The notes below the pieces were generated by a model. It saw only the letters and a program-made list of their open reading frames with translations. It had not been told where the DNA came from and did no database searches. Positions 29,145 through 37,170 of a DNA stretch of 64,000 bases are shown one piece after another. Source of the stretch: Nibribacter koreensis (GTDB lineage: Bacteria; Bacteroidota; Bacteroidia; Cytophagales; Hymenobacteraceae). The translations under genes were made by a program, and so were the position numbers. Each line of letters opens with the position of its first letter. Position 1 is the first letter of the stretch. Where the stretch lies: contig NZ_BAABGX010000001.1 in the NCBI RefSeq assembly GCF_039541795.1, positions 992,001-1,056,000 on the forward strand. Reading direction: 5' to 3'.

Positions 29145-30822
29145 ATCTTCTGGTGTATTGGTTGAACTTGAACTCTGAGAATCCCACGCGCCCGATGAAG
29201 TCGAACTTCACCTTCTGCACGTAGACGCGGGTGGTCATGGCCTCGAAGTCGCGGTAGACTGAGATGCCGTTGTAAGTCTTGTTGTAGAAGTTGGCGCTCC
29301 CGCTTATGCTGTACATCGTGGGCACGGCGAACTTGCCCGTCTGCTCGCTCTTCACCATCTTGGTCGGGTGCGCCACCAGGAACACGTGCACGTTGTAGAG
29401 CTCTGCGAAGTCCACCAGGTGGTCGTAGATGTGGCTCACGTACTCCGTCTCGCTCATGGCCCCCGGCCTGGCACTCTCCACGCAGTTGTAGGGGTCTATG
29501 GTCAGGGACTTGATGCCCTTCCTGAGCACCATCTCCCGCCCCTTCTCCAGGATGCCCTGGATGGTGGGCTTGATCTCGCGGCGGTTGATGAAGAAGAAGC
29601 GGTCCCGCATGAACTCCTTGGCCGCGTCCTTCTCGTCCCGGCTCATCCGGTCCAGCGAACCCTGGAACGGCTTGCCGATGAAGCGGTGCGCGATGCGGGA
29701 GTAGTGCAGGGCCTCGCCCCCGTTCTCGGCGGCGAAGATGCCGTGGCTCCAGCCGTGCACCCTGGCCAGCCTTTCCAGTATCTCGTCCAGCACCTCCGTC
29801 TTGCCGTGGGAGGGGATGCCCGTGATGGTGGTCACCTCGCCCCCCCGGAAGGACATGAGCTTGTCGAAGTTCTGGTAGCCCACGCGGTCGCCGGAGGGGA
29901 ACCCGTTCTCGTAGTAATCGTCGAAGACCGTCTCCACGCTGTCCAGGGTGATGACCCCCTCTATCGGAAAGGTGTGCAGGCGCTGGAACATCTCGTCTAT
30001 GTACTCTTCGCCGTGGGCCAGCAGCACCTCGTTCATGTCCTTGCAGCCGTCGGGGTACTCCACGTAGTAGCAGCGGTCCTTGCCCAGCCTTCTGGCCAGC
30101 TCGTCCCTTAGCGCGAGGCCGGGGGCGTCGTTGTCGGTGGCCAGCACGATCATGGTCTTGTTCTGGAAGTACTTGGCGCAGTTGTCCAGGTACTCCATCT
30201 TCATGTCCCCCTTGCTCGCGCCGTTGGGCACCGACACGCAGGGCTGCTCCGTGGCCTGCCACACGCTCATGGCGTCTATCTCCCCCTCCACGATGACGCA
30301 GTGGGTGGGCTCCTCTATGGCGTTCAGGTTGTAGAACACCAGCTCGGCCTCGGCCTCCATGGTGAAGGTCTTCTTAGGCTTGCCGTCCTCGGCGTAGTCG
30401 TAGCGGCTCTTGACGTTCACGATGTCGGTCCCCTTCACGTAGGGGAATGCGATACAGTCCACCTTCCTCCCGGCCTTGTGGATGTACTTGAGGGACGGGC
30501 TTATCAGGAACTTCTCCAGCGTGGCCCTTTTGATCCCCCGCGTCTTCTCGAACCAGGCCACCATGCGCTCGGTGGGTGCCTGCGGCTCGAAGTCGGGCCT
30601 CTTGTACACCTTGGCGTTCTCGGTGCCCTTCTTGGCGAGGCTCCCCTTCCACGGGCAGTAGTGGCAGTTCCACACCTGCGCGTCGATGTTCACGCTCAGG
30701 GAGGTGTCGCGCTTGTTGCTGCGGGCGTCCTGGCATTTGGGGCACGTGGTCTTTAGCTGGCCCGACACCCGCCCCTTGAGGTTGATGCCCGTCTCGTGCC
30801 ATTCTCTGAATACCTCCATCAC
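29113..30822 (-). CDS. Primase-helicase (T7 gp4-like)
   Basis: A protein of 569 residues combining primase and replicative helicase. The N-terminal zinc finger uses CPKC (27-30) and CHYC (53-56). The Toprim primase core has VEGEIDAMS and ATDNDAPG. The RecA-like helicase domain has a Walker A GIPSHGKT near residue 330 and conserved SLTIDPYN and VHVFLVAHPTKM further on. It unwinds the fork and lays primers during phage replication. It overlaps the DUF4373 gene by 4 bp. There is no phage polymerase in the window, so the host polymerase is presumably used. Confidence 0.93.
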   Translation of the reverse strand: MMEVFREWHETGINLKGRVSGQLKTTCPKCQDARSNKRDTSLSVNIDAQVWNCHYCPWKGSLAKKGTENAKVYKRPDFEPQAPTERMVAWFEKTRGIKRATLEKFLISPSLKYIHKAGRKVDCIAFPYVKGTDIVNVKSRYDYAEDGKPKKTFTMEAEAELVFYNLNAIEEPTHCVIVEGEIDAMSVWQATEQPCVSVPNGASKGDMKMEYLDNCAKYFQNKTMIVLATDNDAPGLALRDELARRLGKDRCYYVEYPDGCKDMNEVLLAHGEEYIDEMFQRLHTFPIEGVITLDSVETVFDDYYENGFPSGDRVGYQNFDKLMSFRGGEVTTITGIPSHGKTEVLDEILERLARVHGWSHGIFAAENGGEALHYSRIAHRFIGKPFQGSLDRMSRDEKDAAKEFMRDRFFFINRREIKPTIQGILEKGREMVLRKGIKSLTIDPYNCVESARPGAMSETEYVSHIYDHLVDFAELYNVHVFLVAHPTKMVKSEQTGKFAVPTMYSISGSANFYNKTYNGISVYRDFEAMTTRVYVQKVKFDFIGRVGFSEFKFNQYTRRYEELQHQPLV

Positions 30823-31508
30823 ATTATCATGCCTTGAAGTGGACCGTTCTGGATAGCGCCGCTGCTATAGGCGGGCAGAAGCTTGGAGCGGTAGCCCTTG
30901 TCGGCGGCGTCCACCACCCAGCTGTTGATGGCTCCGTAGTCGGACTTGTAGGATTTGCCGGATGCCAACTTGTGGTTGGAGAGCTTTGCCAGCATCCAAT
31001 CGGTCTTCTCTTTGCCGTGCTTTTCTACAAGGGTGCCGTATTCTGAATCAGTCAGAAAGACAGAGGTGGTGTATTCTGTTTTACTTTCTTTTTCTTTCTT
31101 TTCTTTGCTAGGTTTTGCCAGACTTTTGCCAGAGCTATGCTTTAGCTTTGCTTTAGCAATGCCACCTTTGCGGCCTGCTTCGGCCCGTAGGCGTCTTTTT
31201 GCGTCCACATCCTCCATTCTTCGCATGAGGGATTCAGAGTAAATGGCACCTTCTTTTTCAATGAAAAGGCCTAAAGAAATAGCGGTGTTTAAGAAGTGCT
31301 CTAGCTTTGATTTGTCAATGCTTAAGCTAAGCGCTAGCCCTGCTCTAGCATTGCTAGGATAGGAGTAGTTGGAGCAGTCCCTGAGTGTTTCCACGATGGC
31401 CCAGTAAAGGCCGTACCCCTCCCAGCCGAACTCCGAGCGCAGCTCCAGAATCCTGTCATCGTGCCGGGCGTTGGCATCGTGTGAAAAATAGTATGCTTCT
31501 TTTGCCAT
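30819..31508 (-). CDS. DUF4373 replication-associated protein
   Basis: A protein of 229 residues. Its N-terminus follows the DUF4373 (Lin1244/Lin1753-like) pattern: YYFSHDANARHDDRILELRSEFGWEGYGLYWAIVETLRD, then SLGLFIEKEGAIYSESLMRRMEDVDAKRRLRAEAGRKGG. This winged-helix module is common in Bacteroidota phage replication proteins encoded before DnaB-like helicases, probably as initiator or helicase loader. A Lys/Ser-rich linker (KSLAKPSKEKKEKESK) precedes a C-terminal helical domain. It is followed directly by the primase-helicase. Confidence 0.85.
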   Translation of the reverse strand: MAKEAYYFSHDANARHDDRILELRSEFGWEGYGLYWAIVETLRDCSNYSYPSNARAGLALSLSIDKSKLEHFLNTAISLGLFIEKEGAIYSESLMRRMEDVDAKRRLRAEAGRKGGIAKAKLKHSSGKSLAKPSKEKKEKESKTEYTTSVFLTDSEYGTLVEKHGKEKTDWMLAKLSNHKLASGKSYKSDYGAINSWVVDAADKGYRSKLLPAYSSGAIQNGPLQGMIM

Positions 31509-31541
31509 TTTACCTATGTGTAATTGATAGCCTAAAAAAAA

Positions 31542-31724
31542 TTAGATGATCCCCAGGCGGATGAGCTTCTCAATCTCAGCGTGTTGCCAAGAGTTGTCCT
31601 TGAGCCTCGCGTCAAACGTGGGGCGTGACAGTCCGATGTGCTCAGCGATGGCCTTCTTCTTGAACCCCCTCTCAATGGTGGCTCTCACACGGTCGGCTAT
31701 TTTGATAGGTGAAGACGTATTCAT
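31542..31724 (-). CDS. Small HTH regulator
   Basis: A protein of 60 residues consisting of one HTH domain (DRVRATIERGFKKKAIAEHIGLSRPTFDARLKDNSWQHAEIEKL). This layout fits a Cro-like or helicase-block regulator. It lies immediately upstream of the DUF4373 gene and is divergent from the small RHH gene at 31806, with about 80 bp of AT-rich promoter space between them. Confidence 0.7.
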   Translation of the reverse strand: MNTSSPIKIADRVRATIERGFKKKAIAEHIGLSRPTFDARLKDNSWQHAEIEKLIRLGII

Positions 31725-31805
31725 ATAATTGTGGTATATTTAGTCTTAGGTTATACGTAAATGTAAAGACAAGTTGCTACAATTCCTAATAACTTGTAAA
31801 GAATT

Positions 31806-31943
31806 ATGAGCAAAAAGCCAGTCAATTACCGACTCACCGAATTAGCCGTCCAGTTGTTAAAGGAGATGGCAGAGAAGAAGGGCGTCTCGCAGGCCGCAAT
31901 CCTTGAAATGATAATCAGGGAGGCGGCTGCCAAGCAGTCTTAA
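31806..31943 (+). CDS. Small ribbon-helix-helix protein, divergent
   Basis: A protein of 45 residues: MSKKPVNYRLTELAVQLLKEMAEKKGVSQAAILEMIIREAAAKQS, a CopG/Arc-type RHH domain. It is the only rightward gene of the early region. Its stop codon (TAA) and that of the convergent minus gene share the palindrome TTAA at 31940-31943. It could repress the adjacent HTH gene or the replication block. Confidence 0.65.
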   Translation: MSKKPVNYRLTELAVQLLKEMAEKKGVSQAAILEMIIREAAAKQS

Positions 31944-32155
31944 GCGGCCCGCTCCTTGAACCTGTTGTTGTACTCCTCTGCCAGCTCCCGCGCGTCCAGG
32001 TAGTCCTGGGGGGTGGTGCCCCGCTTGATGTAGGCACCCCGCATCCAGCGGTAGCCCTCGCGGTAGAAGCGTCTGTTCCATTCGGCGGACACGTATCCGC
32101 TTGTCACGATGTCGGTGGTGCCGAAGATTAGGTTGGTGCTTGCTTTTGCTGGCAT
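31940..32155 (-). CDS. Small unknown protein
   Basis: A protein of 71 residues: a hydrophobic/Thr start (MPAKASTNLIFGTTDIVTSGYV) followed by a basic aromatic region AEWNRRFYREGYRWMRGAYIKRGTTPQDYLDARELAEEYNNRFKER. It is convergent with the RHH gene, with overlapping stops. Not recognised. Confidence 0.5.
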   Translation of the reverse strand: MPAKASTNLIFGTTDIVTSGYVSAEWNRRFYREGYRWMRGAYIKRGTTPQDYLDARELAEEYNNRFKERAA

Positions 32156-32163
32156 GGTCTGTC

Positions 32164-32409
32164 TTATTTGTAAGTGCTGGAGTGGTCCACCCCGGCCCTG
32201 GTTCTTTCCTCTATCTGCTTCTCTATGCTGGCCTCCACGGCCTTGTACTTGTCGCGGCTCAGGCTGGAGATGACCAGCACCGTCTTGGCGTACTCCATGC
32301 GGGTGAAGAGCGTCTTGTTGTCCTTCAGCCGCCGGAAAAGGTCCACCCGCTGGCCGTCATAGGCCAGCGAGCGAACTTGTGCCTCGTTAGAAAGGAAGTC
32401 CTGTGTCAT
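32164..32409 (-). CDS. Small helical unknown protein
   Basis: A protein of 81 residues, charged and helical: AYDGQRVDLFRRLKDNKTLFTRMEYAKTVLVISSLSRDKYKAVEASIEKQIEERTRAG. It overlaps the SSB-like gene by 23 nt, so the two are probably co-translated. Function unknown. Confidence 0.5.
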   Translation of the reverse strand: MTQDFLSNEAQVRSLAYDGQRVDLFRRLKDNKTLFTRMEYAKTVLVISSLSRDKYKAVEASIEKQIEERTRAGVDHSSTYK

Positions 32410-33019
32410 CGTCTTCCTCGTTTCCGTGCGACCCTGCCACCTCCATGTGGTTAGGCTGTTGCAGGGCCTTGTATTCCTTTGATTCTTTTACCGCCTCTTG
32501 CAGGAACTCTGGCAGCATGGCGAACTTCTGAATATCAAACTCTGCCACTGAGAACTCAAAGGTCGGGTTGATCTGCGGGTCGCAGGTCAGGCCCTTAGGC
32601 ATGGTGGAGATGGCGCTGATCACCGCGTAGGGGTTGCCCGACTTGCTCTGCTTGTGGATGATGTTGAGCATACACGGCACGCCTAAGAGCTTGGTGATGT
32701 CAAAGGACTTGGCCTCTTCCTCGGTGAAGGCCTTTCCTCTCCAGCTCTCCAGATCTTTTCTAAGAGTGGACTTCTCGTGCATGGAGAGCGTGTATTCCTT
32801 GCTCACCAGGTAGGGCTGTTCGCCGTCCTCCTCTTTGAATACTTTCAGTTCAGTGGGCAGCTCAAAGGACAGGCGCACCTTGTTCAGTTCTTTTTCCGTG
32901 CCTAGGATGTTCTCCAAGCGGGTGCCGATGTGCACCATGGAGTAGCAGCGCGCTACGTAGTTCCCGGCTTCTACCGGGGTGTAAGACTTTGATCCGTTGG
33001 ATGTGGCGATGATGGCCAT
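32387..33019 (-). CDS. SSB-like DNA-binding protein
   Basis: A protein of 210 residues. YTPVEAGNYVARCYSMVHIGTR, KVRLSFELPTELKVF, and LLGVPCMLNIIHKQSKSGNPYAVISAISTMP follow the layout of an OB-fold DNA-binding domain. The C-terminus ends in an acidic tip (EEDDDTGLPF) like that by which bacterial SSB proteins contact replication partners. It is encoded in the replication block upstream of the primase-helicase. The SSB assignment is by fold logic and tail; the exact phage family is not identified. Confidence 0.65.
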   Translation of the reverse strand: MAIIATSNGSKSYTPVEAGNYVARCYSMVHIGTRLENILGTEKELNKVRLSFELPTELKVFKEEDGEQPYLVSKEYTLSMHEKSTLRKDLESWRGKAFTEEEAKSFDITKLLGVPCMLNIIHKQSKSGNPYAVISAISTMPKGLTCDPQINPTFEFSVAEFDIQKFAMLPEFLQEAVKESKEYKALQQPNHMEVAGSHGNEEDDDTGLPF

Positions 33020-33032
33020 AGTGGTATGTGGT

Positions 33033-33152
33033 TTAAAGTGTTTTGAAATTGTGTCTTGGTAGTTTCTTGAGTTCCTGGGCCTTCAGCGTCGCCACCAGCG
33101 TGGAGAGCTTGCAGCGGAAGGAGATGGCGGGCACGGTCTGGGCGGCTCTCAC
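33033..33152 (-). CDS. Micro-gene with GTG start
   Basis: A basic peptide of 39 residues (RAAQTVPAISFRCKLSTLV then ATLKAQELKKLPRHNFKTL). The GTG at 33152 overlaps the preceding stop as GTGA, a coupling arrangement, and no better frame exists in this stretch. No similarity recognised. Confidence 0.4.
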   Translation of the reverse strand: MRAAQTVPAISFRCKLSTLVATLKAQELKKLPRHNFKTL

Positions 33153-33355
33153 GTAGCACCCCCCTGTCCGGTGAAGAAGTTGCGGAAGTCCTTCGTGCGC
33201 CCGTCCGCCTCCGTGGCGATGAGGCTGTCGTAGCCCAGCTCCTTGGCCTTCTTGATGGCGCGCAGGTAGCTGTGGTAGGTCCAGCGGCTCTGGGCGGTGT
33301 AGACCAGCACGCCCTCGCGGGTGTGGTACACGGTCTTGTTGGAGTATTCTGGCAT
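33149..33355 (-). CDS. Small unknown phage protein
   Basis: A protein of 68 residues: MPEYSNKTVYHTREGVLVYTAQSRWTYHSYLRAIKKAKELGYDSLIATEADGRTKDFRNFF. A beta-hairpin then helix layout, with the helix basic; small phage DNA-associated proteins often look like this. It starts 3 bp after the preceding gene. Confidence 0.5.
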   Translation of the reverse strand: MPEYSNKTVYHTREGVLVYTAQSRWTYHSYLRAIKKAKELGYDSLIATEADGRTKDFRNFFTGQGGAT

Positions 33356-33358
33356 GGC

Positions 33359-33685
33359 TTATCCTGTTTTCTTGTATCGGTGGCTGGTTGCTTGCTTGAG
33401 GGTCTCTAGTCGGGGCAGGGCGGGGCGTATCTCCACCTTGACCATGGTCTCTAGTCTGGAGAATTCCGCTTCCACCGCCTCCTCCATGGTGTCGTAGGTG
33501 TGCCCTGGCGTATGTCTGTAAAGACGCTGTTGCCAATAGTGCAGAGTACAGGAGTGCGACCATTGACCCTTGTCGTATTCTGTGCTAGGGGTGGCGCGGC
33601 ACCTGCCCTCGTATCCCTTCACGTCGCGCAGTCTCTCATGGAGGCGCTTTGTCAGTGAGGCGGCGGTGTAGACGGTTCTCTTCAT
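33359..33685 (-). CDS. Basic unknown phage protein
   Basis: A protein of 108 residues rich in Arg, Tyr and His: TAASLTKRLHERLRDVKGYEGRCRATPSTEYDKGQWSHSCTLHYWQQRLYRHTPGHTYDTMEEAVEAEF. The final 25 residues are basic. Probably part of the early operon; function unknown. Confidence 0.5.
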   Translation of the reverse strand: MKRTVYTAASLTKRLHERLRDVKGYEGRCRATPSTEYDKGQWSHSCTLHYWQQRLYRHTPGHTYDTMEEAVEAEFSRLETMVKVEIRPALPRLETLKQATSHRYKKTG

Positions 33686-33691
33686 TTCTTT

Positions 33692-34090
33692 CTAGGCTAC
33701 ATTTTGATAGTGGTCAAAGTCTAAGGTCAGTTGCTCTCCCATCTCGTAGTTGCGCTCCACGCACATGATGGTCTCGGTGTCAAAGGCCGGGATGAACTCC
33801 AGGCAGTTGGGGCAGTCCCTTAAGCAGACCTCCTGTATGCGGTCGGGCAGCTGCACCAATAAGACTTCATCGTCTCTGCGCCCGTCCTCCACGGCCAGGC
33901 GGAAGTGCTTGAGCTTGCCCGGCGCGGGCAGGTAGACGTACATCTGGTCGGGCGTTGGCTGGTAGTAGCCGAGGATCGGGTACTCCTGCCCCTCCGAAAG
34001 GCCGATGGCGGGGCTCGTGGCGCGGACGCTGTCCCCGTAGACGAAGCTCGTCTTGTAGAGCAGCGGGTTGTGTGAATGGGATACTCTCAT
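33692..34090 (-). CDS. Unknown early phage protein
   Basis: A protein of 132 residues with a beta-rich first half (FVYGDSVRATSPAIGLSEGQEYPILGYYQPTPDQMYVYLPAPG) and a second half containing two Cys pairs (CLRDCPNC plus a later Cys). It lies in the early leftward operon between two small genes. No family recognised. Confidence 0.5.
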   Translation of the reverse strand: MRVSHSHNPLLYKTSFVYGDSVRATSPAIGLSEGQEYPILGYYQPTPDQMYVYLPAPGKLKHFRLAVEDGRRDDEVLLVQLPDRIQEVCLRDCPNCLEFIPAFDTETIMCVERNYEMGEQLTLDFDHYQNVA

Positions 34091-34141
34091 GTTCGTAAGC
34101 GTGAAGGTGGGTTGGGGGTGGTTAAGGGTTGTCTTGTTATG

Positions 34142-34444
34142 TCAGGCGGCTCTCATGGTCTGCGGCAGGGGCTCCATGTTCCTACTCTCGTTGTAGGCCT
34201 TTAGGCTCCAGATGTCGTACAGGCAGGTCTTGCCGTCCTTCTTCCATTTAATCAGGGTGCCGGGGCGGTCCCTCTCGCGGGTCAGGCTGCTGAGGCTTAT
34301 GCCTGTGATGCGCAGCGCCATCTCGGTGCCCACGTCCTGGACGGTCACCGACTTCATGAACTCTAGGTCTCGCGTGACCTGTCTCATCTGCGTGCGGTGC
34401 TCCAGCAGAAACTCCCGGAACTCGCGCTGTGTGACTACTTCCAT
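34142..34444 (-). CDS. Putative HTH (excisionase-like) protein
   Basis: A protein of 100 residues. A coiled N-terminal part (REFREFLLEHRTQMRQVTRDLEFMKS) is followed by MALRITGISLSSLTRERDRPGTLIKWKKDGKTCLYDIWSLKAY, which matches the small winged HTH_17 layout used by excisionases and phage regulators. It lies in the early operon, so it could be the directionality factor for excision. That role is inferred only from the fold pattern. Confidence 0.5.
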   Translation of the reverse strand: MEVVTQREFREFLLEHRTQMRQVTRDLEFMKSVTVQDVGTEMALRITGISLSSLTRERDRPGTLIKWKKDGKTCLYDIWSLKAYNESRNMEPLPQTMRAA

Positions 34445-34471
34445 AGGTGTGAAAATTGAAAGGGATGAACA

Positions 34472-34972
34472 TTAGCTTGTTAGGCCTCCTTTTGTGTTTA
34501 GAGGTAGATTCGGGTCAATACTTTGCCAAAAGTCCCTATGAGCCTTCAGTAGGTCAGTATTGCCATTCGCATACTGTAAAAGGTCATTTGCCAAAGCCCT
34601 TGCCGTGTCTGCATTCAGAAAGATGGTTTCACCAGAAACCCCGTCTCTCGTAATCTCCAGTTCTATTGACTTAGCCCATGGTCCGTAATTCGTTTTAATG
34701 CAGTGATAAGGGTTCCCTCTCCAAAAGACAGACCGGTAAACACCTTTCGCCAACCGGTATTTTTTCGCGGCTAAATCAGGTATAAGGAGTTCGTCTACCA
34801 TAATCCCGAATAGCTTGGCTACTGCCACTAGGGTCGGAATTTTCGGCGTGGCTCTACCTTCTTCGTAAGCACCTATCAAAGACCTTTTAAGCCCTAGTTT
34901 CTTACCTAATTGCTCTTGTGTAAGACCGTTCTTGCGTCTGAGGTAAATGATGTTATCAATTAATGTTCTCAT
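34472..34972 (-). CDS. XRE-family regulator with C-terminal domain
   Basis: A protein of 166 residues. Residues 1-60 are a typical XRE HTH: IIYLRRKNGLTQEQLGKKLGLKRSLIGAYEEGRATPKIPTLVAVAKLFGI. The C-terminal 100 residues are an unrecognised alpha/beta domain (VSGETIFLNADTARALANDLLQYAN). It lies directly after the KilA-N antirepressor in the early operon and probably tunes early transcription. Confidence 0.78.
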   Translation of the reverse strand: MRTLIDNIIYLRRKNGLTQEQLGKKLGLKRSLIGAYEEGRATPKIPTLVAVAKLFGIMVDELLIPDLAAKKYRLAKGVYRSVFWRGNPYHCIKTNYGPWAKSIELEITRDGVSGETIFLNADTARALANDLLQYANGNTDLLKAHRDFWQSIDPNLPLNTKGGLTS

Positions 34973-34975
34973 GGA

Positions 34976-35779
34976 TTAGGCGGCTTTAGAGGTGGTTGAT
35001 GTGTATCTCTCAATAATGAATAGGCGGCCTGGGCCTGTCCAATACATCCACTTGCGGACACCTTCAGTATTGTCTTTGCGGAAGTATTTATGAGGAACAT
35101 CCCGTGAGAACCCCTTTCCTCTGTATTCAGCACGAAGCATCCATTTATCCTCGTTTCTATCCCTCTTTACAATGCCGTCTCTCTCAAGAATCTTGTTAAG
35201 CTTGGTGGCAGAGGAAATCCCTAGCTCATTAGCGATGCTGTCTGTCGAGTATAGTCCTTCGCCATTGTGCATCAGGTCATACAACTCTGCTTTTGGGGCC
35301 AATAAATTGACCGTTTTAGAAAGGCTGGTGTTTTCAACCTCCAGAAGCTCCTTAGCAGAGGATAATAGGAAGTTCTGCTGTCTAAGACTTTCGGCCTCCT
35401 GTTCCAACATGCGGAAAACCTGCAGCTTCATTTCCTCTGGCGACATCGGAGCTAATGCCACCTTTCCTGTGGTCAGAAGTTCTTCGATCCGGTCGTAAAC
35501 CCACAGTTCAAAGTCTGGGGACAGCCAAGCGGCAAACTTTAGGGCTAGCTTCTGGTGCATCCATGTACCAGGGTTGGTACCCCCTCTAACTATTGTCAAA
35601 GTCGGAATTCCGACTTTGGCCTCAAGGACCCTTTTGAATTCTTGAGTCTGGGCGTTGTCTATAAAGTGAGTGGTCTTTTTACCGAACGGCTTAGCCATAT
35701 CGGTCGCATTAATAAACACCTCGCCACTTTTAGAGAATGTAATAGGCTGCTCTTGATATTGAAAAACTTGTGTAAGCAT
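34976..35779 (-). CDS. KilA-N / KilAC antirepressor
   Basis: A protein of 267 residues. The N-terminal KilA-N domain (VFINATDMAKPFGKKTTHFIDN, GTWMHQKLALKFAAWLSPDFELWVYDRIEELL) is followed by a coiled coil (MLEQEAESLRQQNFLLSSAKELLE) and a C-terminal winged-helix region of the antirepressor type (DLMHNGEGLYSTDSIANELGISSATKLNKILERDGIV). Such proteins interfere with the CI-like repressor or act as induction switches. It is the second gene transcribed leftward from the immunity region. Confidence 0.85.
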   Translation of the reverse strand: MLTQVFQYQEQPITFSKSGEVFINATDMAKPFGKKTTHFIDNAQTQEFKRVLEAKVGIPTLTIVRGGTNPGTWMHQKLALKFAAWLSPDFELWVYDRIEELLTTGKVALAPMSPEEMKLQVFRMLEQEAESLRQQNFLLSSAKELLEVENTSLSKTVNLLAPKAELYDLMHNGEGLYSTDSIANELGISSATKLNKILERDGIVKRDRNEDKWMLRAEYRGKGFSRDVPHKYFRKDNTEGVRKWMYWTGPGRLFIIERYTSTTSKAA

Positions 35780-35822
35780 GGCTAAAAGTTGATTTGTTAG
35801 CGATTGATTAACTTGACTTTAC

Positions 35823-36095
35823 TTAGGCGGCGTGAGAGGGGGAAATCAACTTGAGCGCCTCGCTTGCCAAGCTTTGCACGGTGGTGCTAGCCTTTGACTT
35901 CCTTATCACATAGGTCAGGAAAGCTTCTAGGATGGTCTCGTCTTTGTTCTTGCCGTGGGCGACGTCGTAGATCTCCTGAATCTTGTTGACTGAGTAGTTG
36001 TGTTCAGCTTTTAAGATTTTGTCTACACCAGCGGCATAACCGTAGCCTGCAGCCTTGCGCAATGCTTCCAGTTCTTGCTTTTCTAGTTTGAGCAT
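35823..36095 (-). CDS. First early gene, Cro-position helical protein
   Basis: A protein of 90 residues, helical: LKLEKQELEALRKAAGYGYAAGVDKILKAEHNYSVNKIQEIYDVAHGKNKDETILEAFLTYVIRKSKASTTVQSLASEALKL. It is the first gene under the leftward early promoter, the place of cro. The pattern (YSVNKIQEIYDVAHGKN) does not clearly show an HTH, so a Cro role is suggested by position only. Confidence 0.55.
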   Translation of the reverse strand: MLKLEKQELEALRKAAGYGYAAGVDKILKAEHNYSVNKIQEIYDVAHGKNKDETILEAFLTYVIRKSKASTTVQSLASEALKLISPSHAA

Positions 36096-36131
36096 TTTAG
36101 TTTTCTTTTGGTTATGTTTGAACTACTTTGA

Positions 36132-36163
36132 CAAATATACGCAAGTCTATCTGAGATAGTCAA
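36132..36163 (-). promoter_or_regulatory. Leftward early promoter (PL-like)
   Basis: On the minus strand TTG (complement of 36161-36163), a 21-bp spacer and TATATTTG (complement of 36132-36139) form a near-perfect Bacteroidota promoter, 37 bp upstream of the first early gene. Operator O1 lies entirely within the spacer and O2 abuts the TTG element. Confidence 0.7.
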
Positions 36164-36200
36164 GTTAATCTGAATTATTTTTCAAGTTTATCTGAATAAA
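36147..36200. promoter_or_regulatory. Three repressor operators O1-O3
   Basis: Three imperfect palindromes share a CTGA centre: CTATCTGAGATAG (36147-36159), TTAATCTGAATTA (36165-36177) and TTTATCTGAATAAA (36187-36200). Each is also preceded by CAAGT in the same orientation. Centre-to-centre spacing is about 19 and 22 bp. They lie between the divergent early gene and the CI-like repressor gene, overlapping the leftward promoter and the repressor gene's own start region. Confidence 0.7.
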
Positions 36201-36208
36201 TTTTATCA

Positions 36209-37162
36209 ATGGAGTCTTTAGGCTTGAGAATCAAACAGTTAAGAGAGGGTCAAAAAATGGCCAAAAGCGCCCTTGGCGTTATAGCTGGGCTAACAGGTCA
36301 GGGAATAACTGATATAGAGGAAGGGGTAAGCAAGGACCCGAAGGCTCAAGCCTTATTGAAAATAGCCCAGCACTTTCAAGTTGATCTGACTTGGTTGATT
36401 ACCGGAGAGGGAAGTATGCGTAAGGAGCTCTATACTCAGAAGGAGTTGCCCACTAAATCCGAGGCCAACGAACGCCCGCTTGTTTATGGTCGCATTACCG
36501 ACCAGCCAGACCATCCCATCTTTGGATATGAGCTGAACGCGGCTACAGGTATCGAAAGAAGACCGAAGCCATCTAGCGGCCCTTTACTAATAGCCACACA
36601 GGACACTCAAGGGAATATCACCATCCCCATCATAAACCACAAAGCCGCGGCCAACTACCTTTCCGGTTACCAGAGCCAAGAGTACTTCGAGAACCTAGCC
36701 CCTATGACCATGCCTAGATTTATGATTAACGGAGGCCAGCACGCCGTCTTCCAAGTAACAGGAGAGTCTATGGAGCCTACCTTCTTCGATGGCGAGTATG
36801 TGATATGCACCAAGCTGGAGACTTCTGAGTGGGCCACCATCCCAGACTTCAATGTGTGCGTGGTGGTGAGTGAGCGACTGGGCGTGCAACTTAAGAGGAT
36901 AAAGAGCAGGCTTAAGACAAAGGGATTCATCCGGTGCAAGTCTGACAACAAGCAGCACAGTGACTTCACCCTTCGCGGCGAGGAAATACTAGAGCTTTGG
37001 ATGTTCAAATGGAAGCTGTCGCCTTTCGCAGTAAACCGTGCCGAGGAACTTTATAAAAAGGTAGATACCTTAGAGGAGAACCTGGATGACCAGCGCACGG
37101 TCATTGAGCAGATTATGGAGGAGATGCGCCAGATTAAAAAGGAGATTCCAAAAACTAACTAA
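36209..37162 (+). CDS. CI-like repressor (HTH plus S24 peptidase)
   Basis: A protein of 317 residues that maintains lysogeny. Residues 1-70 are an HTH domain (RIKQLREGQKMAKSALGVIAGLTGQGITDIEEG, LTWLITGEGSM). The C-terminal half is a LexA/S24 domain with catalytic Ser187 in VTGESMEPTF and Lys229 in GVQLKRIK, so RecA-stimulated self-cleavage on DNA damage is expected. The last 45 residues form an extra coiled coil (AEELYKKVDTLEENLDDQRTVIEQIMEEM), longer than in lambda CI, which may add oligomerisation. It is transcribed rightward next to three operators. Confidence 0.92.
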   Translation: MESLGLRIKQLREGQKMAKSALGVIAGLTGQGITDIEEGVSKDPKAQALLKIAQHFQVDLTWLITGEGSMRKELYTQKELPTKSEANERPLVYGRITDQPDHPIFGYELNAATGIERRPKPSSGPLLIATQDTQGNITIPIINHKAAANYLSGYQSQEYFENLAPMTMPRFMINGGQHAVFQVTGESMEPTFFDGEYVICTKLETSEWATIPDFNVCVVVSERLGVQLKRIKSRLKTKGFIRCKSDNKQHSDFTLRGEEILELWMFKWKLSPFAVNRAEELYKKVDTLEENLDDQRTVIEQIMEEMRQIKKEIPKTN

Positions 37163-37170
37163 TATTATAT

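Noticed and set aside
29141..30262. A 373-codon open frame overlapping the primase-helicase on the same strand
   Set aside because: It is a GC-driven frame rich in Arg, Gly and His with no domain pattern, wholly inside a gene whose motifs are intact.
32971..33159. A GTG-started frame overlapping the SSB-like gene start
   Set aside because: It runs 49 nt into the SSB-like gene; the alternative GTG at 33152, coupled as GTGA, gives better spacing.
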